Shown: piece by piece, positions 7,577-15,104 of the stretch
Layout: each line of letters starts with the position of its first letter
Position numbering within the stretch: the first letter of the stretch is position 1
Origin: an uncultured Opitutia bacterium
Lineage (GTDB): Bacteria; Verrucomicrobiota; Verrucomicrobiia; Opitutales; UBA953
DNA: 18,246 nucleotides
NCBI GenBank assembly: GCA_903853185.1
Contig: CAINSX010000004.1
Location: 1-18,246, forward strand
Reading direction: 5' to 3'
Position numbers and translations under genes: made by a program
Notes under the pieces: generated by a model
What the model was told of the DNA's origin: nothing
What the model saw: the letters and a program-made list of their open reading frames with translations, nothing else
Database searches by the model: none

Positions 7577-7577
7577 A
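7559..7577 (+). other. Hairpin over the regulator stop codon
   Basis: TTCAGTC (7559-7565) and GACTGAA (7571-7577) form a perfect 7-bp stem with a 5-nt CGAAA loop, and the stop codon TGA lies in the 3' arm. The following sequence is only weakly T-rich (ATTTCGCTTTC), so it could be a weak terminator, an attenuator before def, or an mRNA-stabilising stem. Confidence 0.4.
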
Positions 7578-7620
7578 CGATTTCGCTTTCACGGACGCTG
7601 CGAAAAGGTAACCAGAAGCC

Positions 7621-8202
7621 ATGGCCGAATTCACCATCCGCTCCTACGGCGACCCAATTCTCCGGGCCAAGGGTGACCCCGTAAAGGAGTTCGGCCCCGC
7701 CCTGCTTTCGCTCGGCGATGCGATGTTGAGCGCGATGAAGACCGCCAAAGGCATCGGCCTGGCGGCCCCGCAGATCGGCCTTTCCTTGCAGCTCTTCGTC
7801 ATAAACGTCCATGACGAAGATTTCCTCCCGGTGCTCGACGGCAAAGCCCGCCAGCCTGAGGACATCATGCCGATGCTCCTCGCCAATGCGACGGTGACCG
7901 TGCCGCCGGGAGAAGCTGATATCTACACCGAAGGCTGCCTCTCCTTTCCCGGCATCACCGGCGACGTCGAACGCGTCGAACGCGCGATCGTCCGCTACCG
8001 CGATGCCGACGGCGCTCCGCACATCCTCGAATGCGCCGGCCTGCTCGCCCGCTGCGTCCAGCATGAGCACGACCATTGCCAAGGCGTCCTGTTCATCGAC
8101 CGCATGACGCGCCCGCACCAGCTGCTGACCGCCGCCAAAGTGAAGAAGCTCAAGCGCACGACGACGACCGAGATGAAGGCCGCGCGTAAGGCGCAGGACT
8201 AA
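7621..8202 (+). CDS. def: Peptide deformylase
   Basis: A 193-aa metalloenzyme that removes the formyl group from the N-terminal methionine of nascent proteins in the cytoplasm. All three family motifs are present: GIGLAAPQIG (44-53), EGCLSFPG (104-111, metal ligand C106) and QHEHDHCQG (147-155), with H148 and H152 as metal ligands and E149 as the catalytic acid. The third motif has Cys153 where Leu is usual (HExDHL), a small departure near the active site. An extended segment (HDEDFLPVLDGKARQPEDIMPML, about 64-86) lengthens the region between motifs 1 and 2. The N-terminal MAEFTIRSYGDPILR supports the chosen ATG. It lies downstream of the HTH regulator, and its TAA directly abuts the stop of the opposing gene. 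Confidence 0.97.
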   Translation: MAEFTIRSYGDPILRAKGDPVKEFGPALLSLGDAMLSAMKTAKGIGLAAPQIGLSLQLFVINVHDEDFLPVLDGKARQPEDIMPMLLANATVTVPPGEADIYTEGCLSFPGITGDVERVERAIVRYRDADGAPHILECAGLLARCVQHEHDHCQGVLFIDRMTRPHQLLTAAKVKKLKRTTTTEMKAARKAQD

Positions 8203-9399
8203 TCACTTCGTCGCGGCAGGAAGCACGACCTTCAAGGTCAACTGACCGACCGACACGCTTTCTCCGCTGGTCGGAATACTCGTGACCTGAAAGGCCAGCG
8301 ACCCGGCAGGAACCGTGGCCGGAATCGTGATGGCGCGCCACTTTGCGCGGACGCCTTCCGACGAAGCGGGGCCACCGCCGGCGACAATCACGACATACGG
8401 TGCGGCAGCGACGCCGACCTTACTCTGCGTGACGGAAAGATGCGCCAGCAGGGCCGAGCCGAGCGGATCGCTCGCACGATCGAAGCCGAGGACCCAGTCG
8501 CCGCCTTCGCTGAGGCGAGGAAGGAAACTGCGGTCGTCGCGCAACGAGACCTGACAGGTGCCGACCGGAGCGATCACGGAACCAAGTTCAGTGAAGGCGA
8601 TCTCCGAAGCGACGAGGTGCATGCTGTAGGCATCCGCCAGACGAAGGAACAGCAGGCCGCGAGCACCAGCCGAAGGCGCGGCGTAAAATTCAGCCCAGAC
8701 GACGGCGACCTGCTTGGGAGCGGTGGCGGCGGGGAGCCCCTTAGAGAGCGACGGCGAGCCTTTATCAACGCCGGGAATATAGGAGTAGCCTTCGGCCGGA
8801 ATAGCCGCGAGCGACTTGTCGTCGGCCTTGTTCCAGGCGGAGCGGATATCGGCGGTGAGGTCCTCCGGACGGTTAAGCTTACCATCGCCCAGAAGGCTGA
8901 TTGAACCGATGAAATGCACCTTGGCGTAACCCAGATCACGAGCCTGCTTCTGCAGGCGGACGACGGAATGGGCGACGGCGAGATTCGCTGCGACCGGGGG
9001 TACATCGACAGTAAAGGTGACCGGCTTGGTCTTCTCGGCGACGCGCGCAGCGGCGGCGGAGCGCAGACGTGTCAGCACAGGCAAGGCCTGCTGAATCTGC
9101 GAATTGCCTTCGTCGATCATCTTCTGGGCCCGAGCCTTGGCTTGATCGGGCGTCTCGGTGAGCCCCCCGACCTTGGGTCCTTTGCTGTCGGGGACAGCGG
9201 CACCGCTCGTCTTGAGAATACTCTGGCCAGTCTTCGCGCGGGTCTCACCCGCCGTGCTGATACGCATGGCACTGTTCCACTCGATCAACTCGTTGGGCTT
9301 AAGGTAACGCACCACCTCGGCATCCGGAACAGCGGGAGGGGGCGGCGGCGCCACCTCGCCGGCGGCGACGAAGATCAGGGAGGCGAGGAGGGCGTACAT
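8203..9399 (-). CDS. Unrecognised secreted protein downstream of HPr
   Basis: A 398-aa protein that I cannot assign. It begins with a short hydrophobic signal-like segment (MYALLASLIFVAAGEVA), then a PPPPPAVP run (18-25), a helical Gln/Ala/Arg-rich region with RAQKMIDEGNSQIQQALPVLTRLR (about 90-113), and a beta-rich remainder containing FTVDVPPV, KVHFIGSISLLGDGKLN, GLLFLRLADAYSMHLVASEIAFTEL and a C-terminal beta-sandwich-like end (VPAGSLAFQVTSIPTSGESVSVGQLTLKVVLP). Export to the periplasm or outer membrane is likely. It starts 11 bp after the HPr stop, so it is probably cotranscribed, although no functional link is obvious. The leader is C-rich (ACCCTTACCCCC). Codon use matches the neighbours, so it is a genuine gene. 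Confidence 0.7.
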   Translation of the reverse strand: MYALLASLIFVAAGEVAPPPPPAVPDAEVVRYLKPNELIEWNSAMRISTAGETRAKTGQSILKTSGAAVPDSKGPKVGGLTETPDQAKARAQKMIDEGNSQIQQALPVLTRLRSAAAARVAEKTKPVTFTVDVPPVAANLAVAHSVVRLQKQARDLGYAKVHFIGSISLLGDGKLNRPEDLTADIRSAWNKADDKSLAAIPAEGYSYIPGVDKGSPSLSKGLPAATAPKQVAVVWAEFYAAPSAGARGLLFLRLADAYSMHLVASEIAFTELGSVIAPVGTCQVSLRDDRSFLPRLSEGGDWVLGFDRASDPLGSALLAHLSVTQSKVGVAAAPYVVIVAGGGPASSEGVRAKWRAITIPATVPAGSLAFQVTSIPTSGESVSVGQLTLKVVLPAATK

Positions 9400-9410
9400 G
9401 GGGGTAAGGG

Positions 9411-9698
9411 TCAGGACTCGTCGAACTTGCGGGCGAACAGCGCATCCATCTCCGTGAGGAGAGCGGCGCCGTCCTTGCCGCGGACGGAGAAGCGAAGCTT
9501 CGAGCCCTGCCCGGCGGCCAGCATCATGAGCCCCATGATACTCTTGCCGTTCACGGACTCTTCATCCTTGGAAACAGTGATTTCGACATCCGGATAGCGG
9601 TTCGCTAGGCGGACGATCTGGGCGGCCGGGCGGGTGTGGATGCCCATCCGGTTCTGAACGGTGAATTCGCGGGCCAAAGCCTCGTGGGTTTCTTCCAT
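9411..9698 (-). CDS. ptsH: HPr family phosphocarrier protein
   Basis: A 95-aa HPr-like protein. The phosphorylatable histidine is H21 in MGIHTRPAAQ (18-27), with the partner R24, and the regulatory serine region is SVNGKSIMGLMML (48-60) with S53 in the Ser46 position. In the PTS, HPr carries phosphate from enzyme I to sugar permeases; in many Verrucomicrobia an incomplete PTS probably serves regulation. The frame is open from 9755, but the ATG at 9698 is chosen because it gives a short family-like N-terminus and the longer version adds a proline-rich tail. It is divergent from the pyruvate dehydrogenase operon across 141 bp and followed closely by the unknown secreted gene. No enzyme I or HPr kinase lies in the window. 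Confidence 0.92.
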   Translation of the reverse strand: MEETHEALAREFTVQNRMGIHTRPAAQIVRLANRYPDVEITVSKDEESVNGKSIMGLMMLAAGQGSKLRFSVRGKDGAALLTEMDALFARKFDES

Positions 9699-9759
9699 AT
9701 AAGGGGTCTGTCCTGAGACGAACGCAGGATAGAGGAAAAGGGAGGGTGGCGGCAAGGCG

Positions 9760-9799
9760 GGTCAAGGCAAATTGAGCCCAAGGGAGGGGACGCTTGACC
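9760..9799. promoter_or_regulatory. Inverted CTTGACC pair between ptsH and pdhA, candidate divergent -35 boxes
   Basis: GGTCAAG (9760-9766) and CTTGACC (9793-9799) form a perfect 7-bp inverted repeat with a 26-bp spacer. Each contains a -35-like TTGACC pointing outward, toward ptsH on the left and pdhA on the right. For pdhA, TCCAAT (9816-9821) at a 16-bp spacing is a possible -10 (four of six). The -10 for ptsH is not clear. An operator role for the dyad is equally possible. Confidence 0.4.
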
Positions 9800-9839
9800 T
9801 TCCCCGCCAGACCCCTCCAATCAACCCAAACGAACTACC

Positions 9840-10946
9840 GTGGCCAAGCCCGCTGTCCTTACCCACCCGGAATCCCTGAAGCGCCCTGCCGGTCCTTCGG
9901 AATACGCCAAAGATCCGGTCAACGCATCCCTGTCAAAGGCCGAGAAGATCGCCCTTTACACCAAAATGGCTCGTATCCGCCATTTCGAGCAACGCTGCAT
10001 CCGCATCTACCAGCAGGGTAAGATCGGCGGGTTCCTTCACCTTTACGTCGGCCAGGAGGCCGTCGCCGCCGGCACGATCTCCCTGCTGGGCAAACATGAC
10101 CATATTATCACGGGTTACCGCGACCACGGACACGGCCTGATGGTCGGCATGGGCATGAACGAGTGCATGGCCGAACTTACCGGCCGCGTCACCGGCTGCT
10201 CCCAAGGCAAGGGCGGCTCGATGCACTACTTTGCCCCCGATAAGAACTACTGGGGTGGCCACGGCATCGTCGGCGGCCAAGCCCCGCTCGGCACCGGCCT
10301 CGCCTACGCCGTCAAGTATCTGGGCCTTAAGGGTAGCTGCCTCGCCTACATGGGCGACGGCGCCGTCAACCAAGGCGCGGTCCATGAAGCCTACAACCTG
10401 GCCTCCCTCTGGGACCTCCCGGTGATCTTCGTCGTCGAGAACAATGGCTACTCGATGGGCACCTCTCAGGAGCGCTCGACCGCCCACCCCGGCTGCCTCG
10501 CGAAGCGCGCCGAAGGCTATAACATGGCCTGGGACGTGATCAACGGACACGACGTCTACGAAGTCCGCGCCAAGACCGCTATCGCCCTCAAGCGCGCCCA
10601 CGAAGAATCCAAGCCGACCGTCCTCGAGATCTTCACCTACCGCTACTTCGGCCACTCGATGGCTGACCCGGACAAGACCTACCGCGATAAAGAAGAGATC
10701 AAGGAGTACCGCGAAAAGAAAGACCCGGTCCTCGCCTTCGAACAGGAACTCCTCCGCGAGAAAGTCCTGACCCCCGAACTCTCCCTGCAGATCAATGAAG
10801 CCGCGATGGCCGAGGCCGACAAGGCCGCCGTCTTCGCCGACGAATCGCCGGACCCCACCGTCGCCGATATCACCAAGCACATCTACTGGGAAGAGGACAA
10901 CCGCGGGCCGAAGACCACGAGCCGCGGCACCATCATCTTCGAATAA
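9840..10946 (+). CDS. pdhA: Pyruvate dehydrogenase E1 component, alpha subunit
   Basis: A 368-aa thiamine-diphosphate enzyme subunit. With E1 beta it decarboxylates pyruvate and transfers the acetyl group to the lipoyl arm of E2 in the cytoplasm. The ThDP/Mg motif GDGAVNQGAVHEA...VVENN spans 172-202. The substrate and loop regions YRDHGHGL (93-100), GKGGSMHYF (123-131) and YRYFGHSMADPDKTYR (267-282, the phosphorylation-loop region in mitochondrial homologues) are intact. Branched-chain 2-oxoacid E1 alpha is the main alternative, but the overall pattern and the SMHYF and GHSMADP motifs fit pyruvate better. The start is GTG at 9840, because no ATG precedes the conserved N-terminus. It is the first of three genes, with a 21-bp gap to pdhB. 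The leader lacks a Shine-Dalgarno. Confidence 0.95.
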   Translation: MAKPAVLTHPESLKRPAGPSEYAKDPVNASLSKAEKIALYTKMARIRHFEQRCIRIYQQGKIGGFLHLYVGQEAVAAGTISLLGKHDHIITGYRDHGHGLMVGMGMNECMAELTGRVTGCSQGKGGSMHYFAPDKNYWGGHGIVGGQAPLGTGLAYAVKYLGLKGSCLAYMGDGAVNQGAVHEAYNLASLWDLPVIFVVENNGYSMGTSQERSTAHPGCLAKRAEGYNMAWDVINGHDVYEVRAKTAIALKRAHEESKPTVLEIFTYRYFGHSMADPDKTYRDKEEIKEYREKKDPVLAFEQELLREKVLTPELSLQINEAAMAEADKAAVFADESPDPTVADITKHIYWEEDNRGPKTTSRGTIIFE

Positions 10947-10967
10947 TCCTTCTTCGCACACACTGTC

Positions 10968-11945
10968 ATGGCTGTCATTTCCTACCGCGAGGCGCTCCGC
11001 GCCGCGATGCGCGAAGAACTCAAGCGCGACGACAAGGTCGTCATCATGGGCGAAGAAGTCGCCCAGTTCAACGGCGCCTATAAGGTGACCGAGGGCCTCC
11101 TCAAGGAGTTTGGCCCGAAGCGCATCGTCGACACCCCGATCTCGGAAGCCGGCTTCATCGGCCTCGGTATCGGCGCCTCGATGCTCGGCATCCGTCCCGT
11201 GATGGAGCTGATGTTCTGGTCCTTCTCGTACGTCGCGTTCGACCAGATCGTGAACAACGCCGGCAACATCCGCTACATGTCCGGCGGCCTCATCAATTGC
11301 CCGATCGTCATCCGCGGTCCGGCCAACGGCGGCACCAACGTCGGCGCCACCCACTCCCACACGCCCGAGGCCATCCTTGCCTCCCACCCTGGCATTAAGG
11401 TCGTCTGCCCGGCCACCCCCTACGACGCCAAGGGCCTGATGAAGGCCGCCATCCGCGACAACGACCCGGTCTACGTGATGGAGAACACCATCCTTTATAA
11501 CGATAAGGGCGAAGTGCCGGATGAAGACTACATCGTCCCGCTCGGCGTCGCCGACGTGAAGCGCGTGGGCACTGACCTCACCATCGTCGCCCACGGCCGC
11601 GCCGTGATCACGAGCCTGAAGGCCGCCGAGATTCTTGAGAAGGAACACGGCGTCAGCGTCGAGGTCGTCGACCTCCGCTCGATCCGCCCGCTCGACGAGG
11701 AGACGATCCTCGCCTCCGTCCGCAAGACGCACCGCGCCCTGCTGGTCGAAGAGAACAAGCCCTTCTGCGGCGTCGACGCCCAGGTGGCCTACCTCATCCA
11801 GTCGAAGGCGTTCGACGAACTCGACGCCCCGATCCACCGCGTGTCCTCCATCGATGCTCCGCAGATCTACTGCAAGCGCATGGAAGACCTGCAGATGCCT
11901 AACGTCGAACGCGTCGTCGCTGAAGCGCTCAAAGTACTCGCCTAA
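10968..11945 (+). CDS. pdhB: Pyruvate dehydrogenase E1 component, beta subunit
   Basis: A 325-aa partner of E1 alpha in the heterotetrameric E1. The N-terminus MAVISYREALRAAMREELKRD and the block MGEEVAQFNGAYKVTEGL (27-44) are family signatures. E60 in DTPISEAGF is the glutamate that activates the ThDP aminopyrimidine. GPANGGTNVGATHSH replaces the common GxGxxGAQHSQ stretch with small changes. The C-terminal transketolase domain (from about residue 200, TDLTIVAHGRAV, then VVDLRSIRPLDEETI) is complete. The gene lies between pdhA and the E2 gene on the same strand (21- and 28-bp gaps), so one operon is likely. Length and motifs are normal, and the assignment as pyruvate rather than branched-chain enzyme follows the operon. 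Confidence 0.95.
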   Translation: MAVISYREALRAAMREELKRDDKVVIMGEEVAQFNGAYKVTEGLLKEFGPKRIVDTPISEAGFIGLGIGASMLGIRPVMELMFWSFSYVAFDQIVNNAGNIRYMSGGLINCPIVIRGPANGGTNVGATHSHTPEAILASHPGIKVVCPATPYDAKGLMKAAIRDNDPVYVMENTILYNDKGEVPDEDYIVPLGVADVKRVGTDLTIVAHGRAVITSLKAAEILEKEHGVSVEVVDLRSIRPLDEETILASVRKTHRALLVEENKPFCGVDAQVAYLIQSKAFDELDAPIHRVSSIDAPQIYCKRMEDLQMPNVERVVAEALKVLA

Positions 11946-11973
11946 AACCCCCCTCTCTTACTTTTCAAACCCG

Positions 11974-13254
11974 ATGGCTGAAATTATCGATATGCCGAAG
12001 CTCTCCGACACGATGTCGGTGGGGACTTTGGTGAAATGGAACATCAAGGAAGGCCAAGTAGTGGCCTTCGGCGACATCCTGGCTGAAGTCGAAACCGACA
12101 AGGCGACGATGGAACTTTCCTGCACGGTGCCGGGCACGATCCTCAAGATCTACGCCCCCGCCGGCCAGCAGCTGCCCGTCGGCGCGCCGATCTGCGCCAT
12201 CGGCAAGAAGGGCGAAGCCGCCCCTGAGCCCACTGCCGCTCCGGCCCCTAAGGCTCCCAAGACCGCCATCCCGACGATTCCCGAGAAAGCCGAAGTGAGC
12301 TGCGTCCCCGCTGCCCCGGCTTCTTCCGGCTCTGTCTCACCGCAGTCCGACGCGTCCCGCACCAAGGCCTCGCCTTACGCAAAGCGCATGGCGGAGAAAG
12401 CCGCACTCAACGTCGCCGCGCTCTCCGGCTCTGGCCCCGGTGGCCGCGTCGTGGGTCGCGATGTCGCCGCCGCCGCGTCGGCTCCGGCCGCGTCGGCTCC
12501 TTCCGGCCCGCTCAACGTCGCGGTCGCTCCGCCCGCCGACGGCAAGGGCATCCAGCCTGACGCCGACGTCCCCGTGGGCGGCATGCGCCAGACCATCGCT
12601 CGCCGACTCCTGGAGTCGAAGATCACCGTCCCGCACTTCTACCTCGAGGTCGAAGTCGACGCCGCCCCGCTGATGGCGATGCGCGAATCGCTGAACAAGC
12701 GCCTCGCCGAAACCGGCGCCGACGCGATCAAGCTCTCGGTCAACGACTTCATCCTGAAGGCCTCCGCCGAAGCCCTCCGCCGCGTCCCCGCGGTCAACGC
12801 CTCCTGGGCCGGCACGAGCATCCGCACCCATGGCGCGGTGCACCTCTCCTTCGGCGTCGCCCTCGAGGACGGCCTGGTCACCCCAGTCATCCGCGACGCG
12901 CACGCGAAGACGCTCAAGGATATCGCCGTCGAGGCCAAGGCCCTCATCGGCAAGGCCCGCTCGAAGAAGCTCACGCCGAGCGAAATGTCCGGCTCGACCT
13001 TCACGGTCACCAACCTCGGCATGTTCGGCGTCACCGGTTTCTACGGTATCATCAACGTGCCCAACGCCGCGATCCTCTCTGTCGGCGCAACCATCAAGAA
13101 GCCTGTCGTCGACGCCCAGGATCGCCTGGTCATCGGCCATCGCATGGTGATCGGTCTCTCGGGCGACCACCGCGTGGTTGACGGCGCCAACGCCGCCCAG
13201 TTCCTCCAGGCGCTCAAGCAGCTCCTCGAAGAACCGGCACTGATGTTGATCTAA
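11974..13254 (+). CDS. pdhC: Dihydrolipoyllysine acetyltransferase, pyruvate dehydrogenase E2
   Basis: A 426-aa core enzyme of the complex that moves the acetyl group from E1 to CoA. It has a single N-terminal lipoyl domain (about 1-78) with lipoyl lysine K43 in ETDKATME, an Ala/Pro-rich flexible linker (80-128), a peripheral subunit-binding domain (about 131-165, SPYAKRMAEKAALNVAAL...GPGGRVVGRDV), a second Ala/Pro linker, and the catalytic domain (about 200-426) with the active-site DHRVVDG (398-404, H399 and D403). One lipoyl domain, as in mitochondria and Alphaproteobacteria, goes with the alpha/beta-type E1 encoded upstream. The E3 gene (lpd) is not in the window. The frame is open far upstream inside pdhB; ATG 11974 is the natural start. 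A terminator follows directly. Confidence 0.97.
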   Translation: MAEIIDMPKLSDTMSVGTLVKWNIKEGQVVAFGDILAEVETDKATMELSCTVPGTILKIYAPAGQQLPVGAPICAIGKKGEAAPEPTAAPAPKAPKTAIPTIPEKAEVSCVPAAPASSGSVSPQSDASRTKASPYAKRMAEKAALNVAALSGSGPGGRVVGRDVAAAASAPAASAPSGPLNVAVAPPADGKGIQPDADVPVGGMRQTIARRLLESKITVPHFYLEVEVDAAPLMAMRESLNKRLAETGADAIKLSVNDFILKASAEALRRVPAVNASWAGTSIRTHGAVHLSFGVALEDGLVTPVIRDAHAKTLKDIAVEAKALIGKARSKKLTPSEMSGSTFTVTNLGMFGVTGFYGIINVPNAAILSVGATIKKPVVDAQDRLVIGHRMVIGLSGDHRVVDGANAAQFLQALKQLLEEPALMLI

Positions 13255-13274
13255 GCGGAGCGAAAGCTCTTCCG

Positions 13275-13306
13275 AAACCCGGGCCCGCGAGGCGCCCGGG
13301 TTTTTT
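13275..13306 (+). terminator. Rho-independent terminator of the pyruvate dehydrogenase operon
   Basis: AAACCCGGGC (13275-13284) pairs perfectly with GCCCGGGTTT (13294-13303) across a 9-nt loop, and the T-run continues to 13306. It lies about 20 bp after the E2 stop and before the convergent SDR gene. The A-run at the 5' side of the stem may let it work in both directions. Confidence 0.92.
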
Positions 13307-13315
13307 GTGCCCACT

Positions 13316-14011
13316 TCAGAACGTACGCACCGACGAGAGGCCACCGTCCACGTGCAGGACTTGACCAGTCATGAAACGGGAGTGTCCGGAAAGAAGGTGC
13401 GCGACGAGCGTGGCGATATCCTCGGAACGGCCGACCTGCTGCAATGGGTGGCGCTTGGCGGCGGCTTCCTTCTTGAGGTCCGAATTGAGTAGCGCGCCGG
13501 CGAGCGGCGTGTCGGTGAGCGACGGCGCGATGACATTCACGCGGATCGCGGGCGCCCACTCGGCGGCCAGGCTCTTCGCGAGCGCTTCGACGGCCCCCTT
13601 GGCTGCGGCGATGCTGGCGTGCATGGGCATACCCTGCGCGACGGCGACGGTGGAGAAGAGTACGACGGACGCATTACCCGAGGCCTTGAGCGCGGGGAGC
13701 GCCGACTGCAAAGCGGCGATGGCTCCGAAGAGGTTCACCTGAAGGTCGCGCTGAAAATCCTCCGCGGTCAGGCGATGGAACGGCTTGAGGGAGATCGAGC
13801 CGGGAAAGTAGACGAACCCGTCGAGGCGCTCGGGCCACGTCAAGGGTCCGGGCGCGGTGGCGTCGAACGGCTGCGCGACGATCTCGAGGTCGGCGAGCTT
13901 CTCGGGCGAACGACACGCCGCATGGACCGTATGGCCGTCGGCCTGGAGTTGCGCGACGGTCGCGCGGCCGATGCCAGAAGTGCCGCCAATGATCGCGAAG
14001 TGCTTGGACAT
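13316..14011 (-). CDS. Short-chain dehydrogenase/reductase family protein lacking the catalytic tyrosine
   Basis: A 231-aa Rossmann-fold protein. The cofactor motif GGTSGIG (9-15) is intact, N93 in VNLFG and S120 in LFSTVAVA fill the usual places, and K138 stands in the YxxxK position. The tyrosine position, however, is Ile134 (HASIAAAKGAV), and the usual NNAG is FPGS. The C-terminus GQVLHVDGG is normal. SDRs with HASIAAAKG occur as a recognisable variant group, so this is probably not a sequencing error; activity may be altered, or the protein may act as a binding or regulatory partner. The ATG at 14011 follows a terminator 60 bp upstream, so it has its own promoter, probably using TTGACC at 14040-14045. 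Substrate unknown. Confidence 0.88.
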   Translation of the reverse strand: MSKHFAIIGGTSGIGRATVAQLQADGHTVHAACRSPEKLADLEIVAQPFDATAPGPLTWPERLDGFVYFPGSISLKPFHRLTAEDFQRDLQVNLFGAIAALQSALPALKASGNASVVLFSTVAVAQGMPMHASIAAAKGAVEALAKSLAAEWAPAIRVNVIAPSLTDTPLAGALLNSDLKKEAAAKRHPLQQVGRSEDIATLVAHLLSGHSRFMTGQVLHVDGGLSSVRTF

Positions 14012-14070
14012 ATCGCCAAGGTTGCCAAGCGACGCCCTAGGTCAAACGACCCGCCGCTTTTCCGGGCACG

Positions 14071-14098
14071 AAAAAGGCCGGAGGCGAACCTCCGGCCT
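14071..14098 (-). terminator. Rho-independent terminator after thuA-like gene, with TTCG loop
   Basis: On the minus strand AGGCCGGAGG (14098-14089) pairs with CCTCCGGCCT (14084-14075) around a TTCG tetraloop, followed by a T-run (14075-14071). The stem is 10 bp, GC-rich and perfect. It separates the sugar cluster from the SDR gene. The stop codon of the thuA-like gene lies 23 bp upstream of it. Confidence 0.92.
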
Positions 14099-14120
14099 GA
14101 TCAGACGACCTAACGGTCGC

Positions 14121-15098
14121 TTACTTCTTCTTTTCGACGGGCTTAGTCGCCGGCTTGCGGGGGGTCTTCTTATCGAGGTTCGCCTTGAGCTCTTCTTCCG
14201 AGAACTTCGTGACGATGCCAGCGGCAGGGACTTCGGCCTTCGCGGTCCAGACGATCGCATTAAGGACGAGGGTGCGCTGGCTGTCGATGGACCAGCCGGC
14301 GTGATAGTGACCGCCGCAGAAACCGAAACCACGACCGCCATCCTTGCGGTTCACCGCCCAAGCGACGACGGCAGGCTGCTTCTCCTCGACCATCTTACGG
14401 ACGTCGGGATTGCCTTCATGCGCGCCATCCTTGCGGCTCATGGTCGAGATCGGAGCGATGGCCTGGAGGACCGGCGTGACGCCTTCCATGTTATCACGGA
14501 AACGCATATTGAAATACCACTCGTCGCTCGAACCGAAAGGCTTCACGCCGCGGCTGACCGGGTGATCGGGCAGCGACTTGAAGTCGGCTTCCCAGTGCGG
14601 GTTCACGGAGTAGAAGGACTCGAAGTAACCACCGAGCCAATCCTTGAACTCGAGAGCGCCCTTACCCTGGGAGGAACGGCCAGCCGGAGGCGGGCTCACA
14701 GGCTTGCCATCCACGCTCAGCCAGCCGGCGCTTTCGTAGGCAGGCTCGACGGCGTAGTGGAGACAGACGAAGCCGCAACCAGCGGCCATCTTCTTGGCGA
14801 GCTGATCGAGGTGCGGGATGGCCGGGTGGCCGCCACCGCCATCGGAGTAGATCACGATCGTGTCGGCTTTGGCGACGCGCTCGTCGGAAGGCCATTCGCC
14901 GTTGAGGGCGACGTCGACGTTCACGAGGTCGGCCGCGCCCTGCTTCAGGCCGGAGGCGAGAAGCTGGATGCCAGCGTTATGCTCGTGCTCACCAGGGCCG
15001 TGGCTCGGCTTACCGGCGATAAGGAGGACGTTCTTCTTGTCCGCGGCCGAGACGAACGCAGCCGAAAGGAGGAGGAGGCTGAGGAAGGATTTTTTCAT
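14121..15098 (-). CDS. Secreted ThuA-domain protein (glutamine-amidotransferase-like fold)
   Basis: A 325-aa protein with a signal peptide (1-19, MKKSFLSLLLLSAAFVSAA) and a ThuA domain (about 22-285). Visible motifs are LLIAGKPSHGPGEHEHNAG (25-43), IYSDGGGGHP (83-92), CLHYAVEP (112-119), SDEWYFNMRF (191-200) and FCGGHYHAGW (260-269). The C-terminus is a Lys/Pro-rich tail (310-325). ThuA was first linked to trehalose use in Sinorhizobium, where 3-keto-sugars are intermediates; the catalytic role of secreted verrucomicrobial ThuA proteins is not established to my knowledge. It is the last gene of the cluster, six bases after the DUF1080 gene, and ends at a strong terminator. An extracytoplasmic sugar-modifying role fits, but the substrate is unknown. 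Confidence 0.9.
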   Translation of the reverse strand: MKKSFLSLLLLSAAFVSAADKKNVLLIAGKPSHGPGEHEHNAGIQLLASGLKQGAADLVNVDVALNGEWPSDERVAKADTIVIYSDGGGGHPAIPHLDQLAKKMAAGCGFVCLHYAVEPAYESAGWLSVDGKPVSPPPAGRSSQGKGALEFKDWLGGYFESFYSVNPHWEADFKSLPDHPVSRGVKPFGSSDEWYFNMRFRDNMEGVTPVLQAIAPISTMSRKDGAHEGNPDVRKMVEEKQPAVVAWAVNRKDGGRGFGFCGGHYHAGWSIDSQRTLVLNAIVWTAKAEVPAAGIVTKFSEEELKANLDKKTPRKPATKPVEKKK

Positions 15099-15104
15099 GA
15101 GGTC

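Noticed and set aside
9933..11837. Open frame of 634 codons on the minus strand
   Set aside because: It is antisense to pdhA and pdhB, which have complete family motifs; its Asp/Val/Gly-rich composition is a codon-bias artefact.
12337..13344. Open frame of 335 codons on the minus strand
   Set aside because: Antisense to the E2 gene and crossing the terminator; no domain signature.
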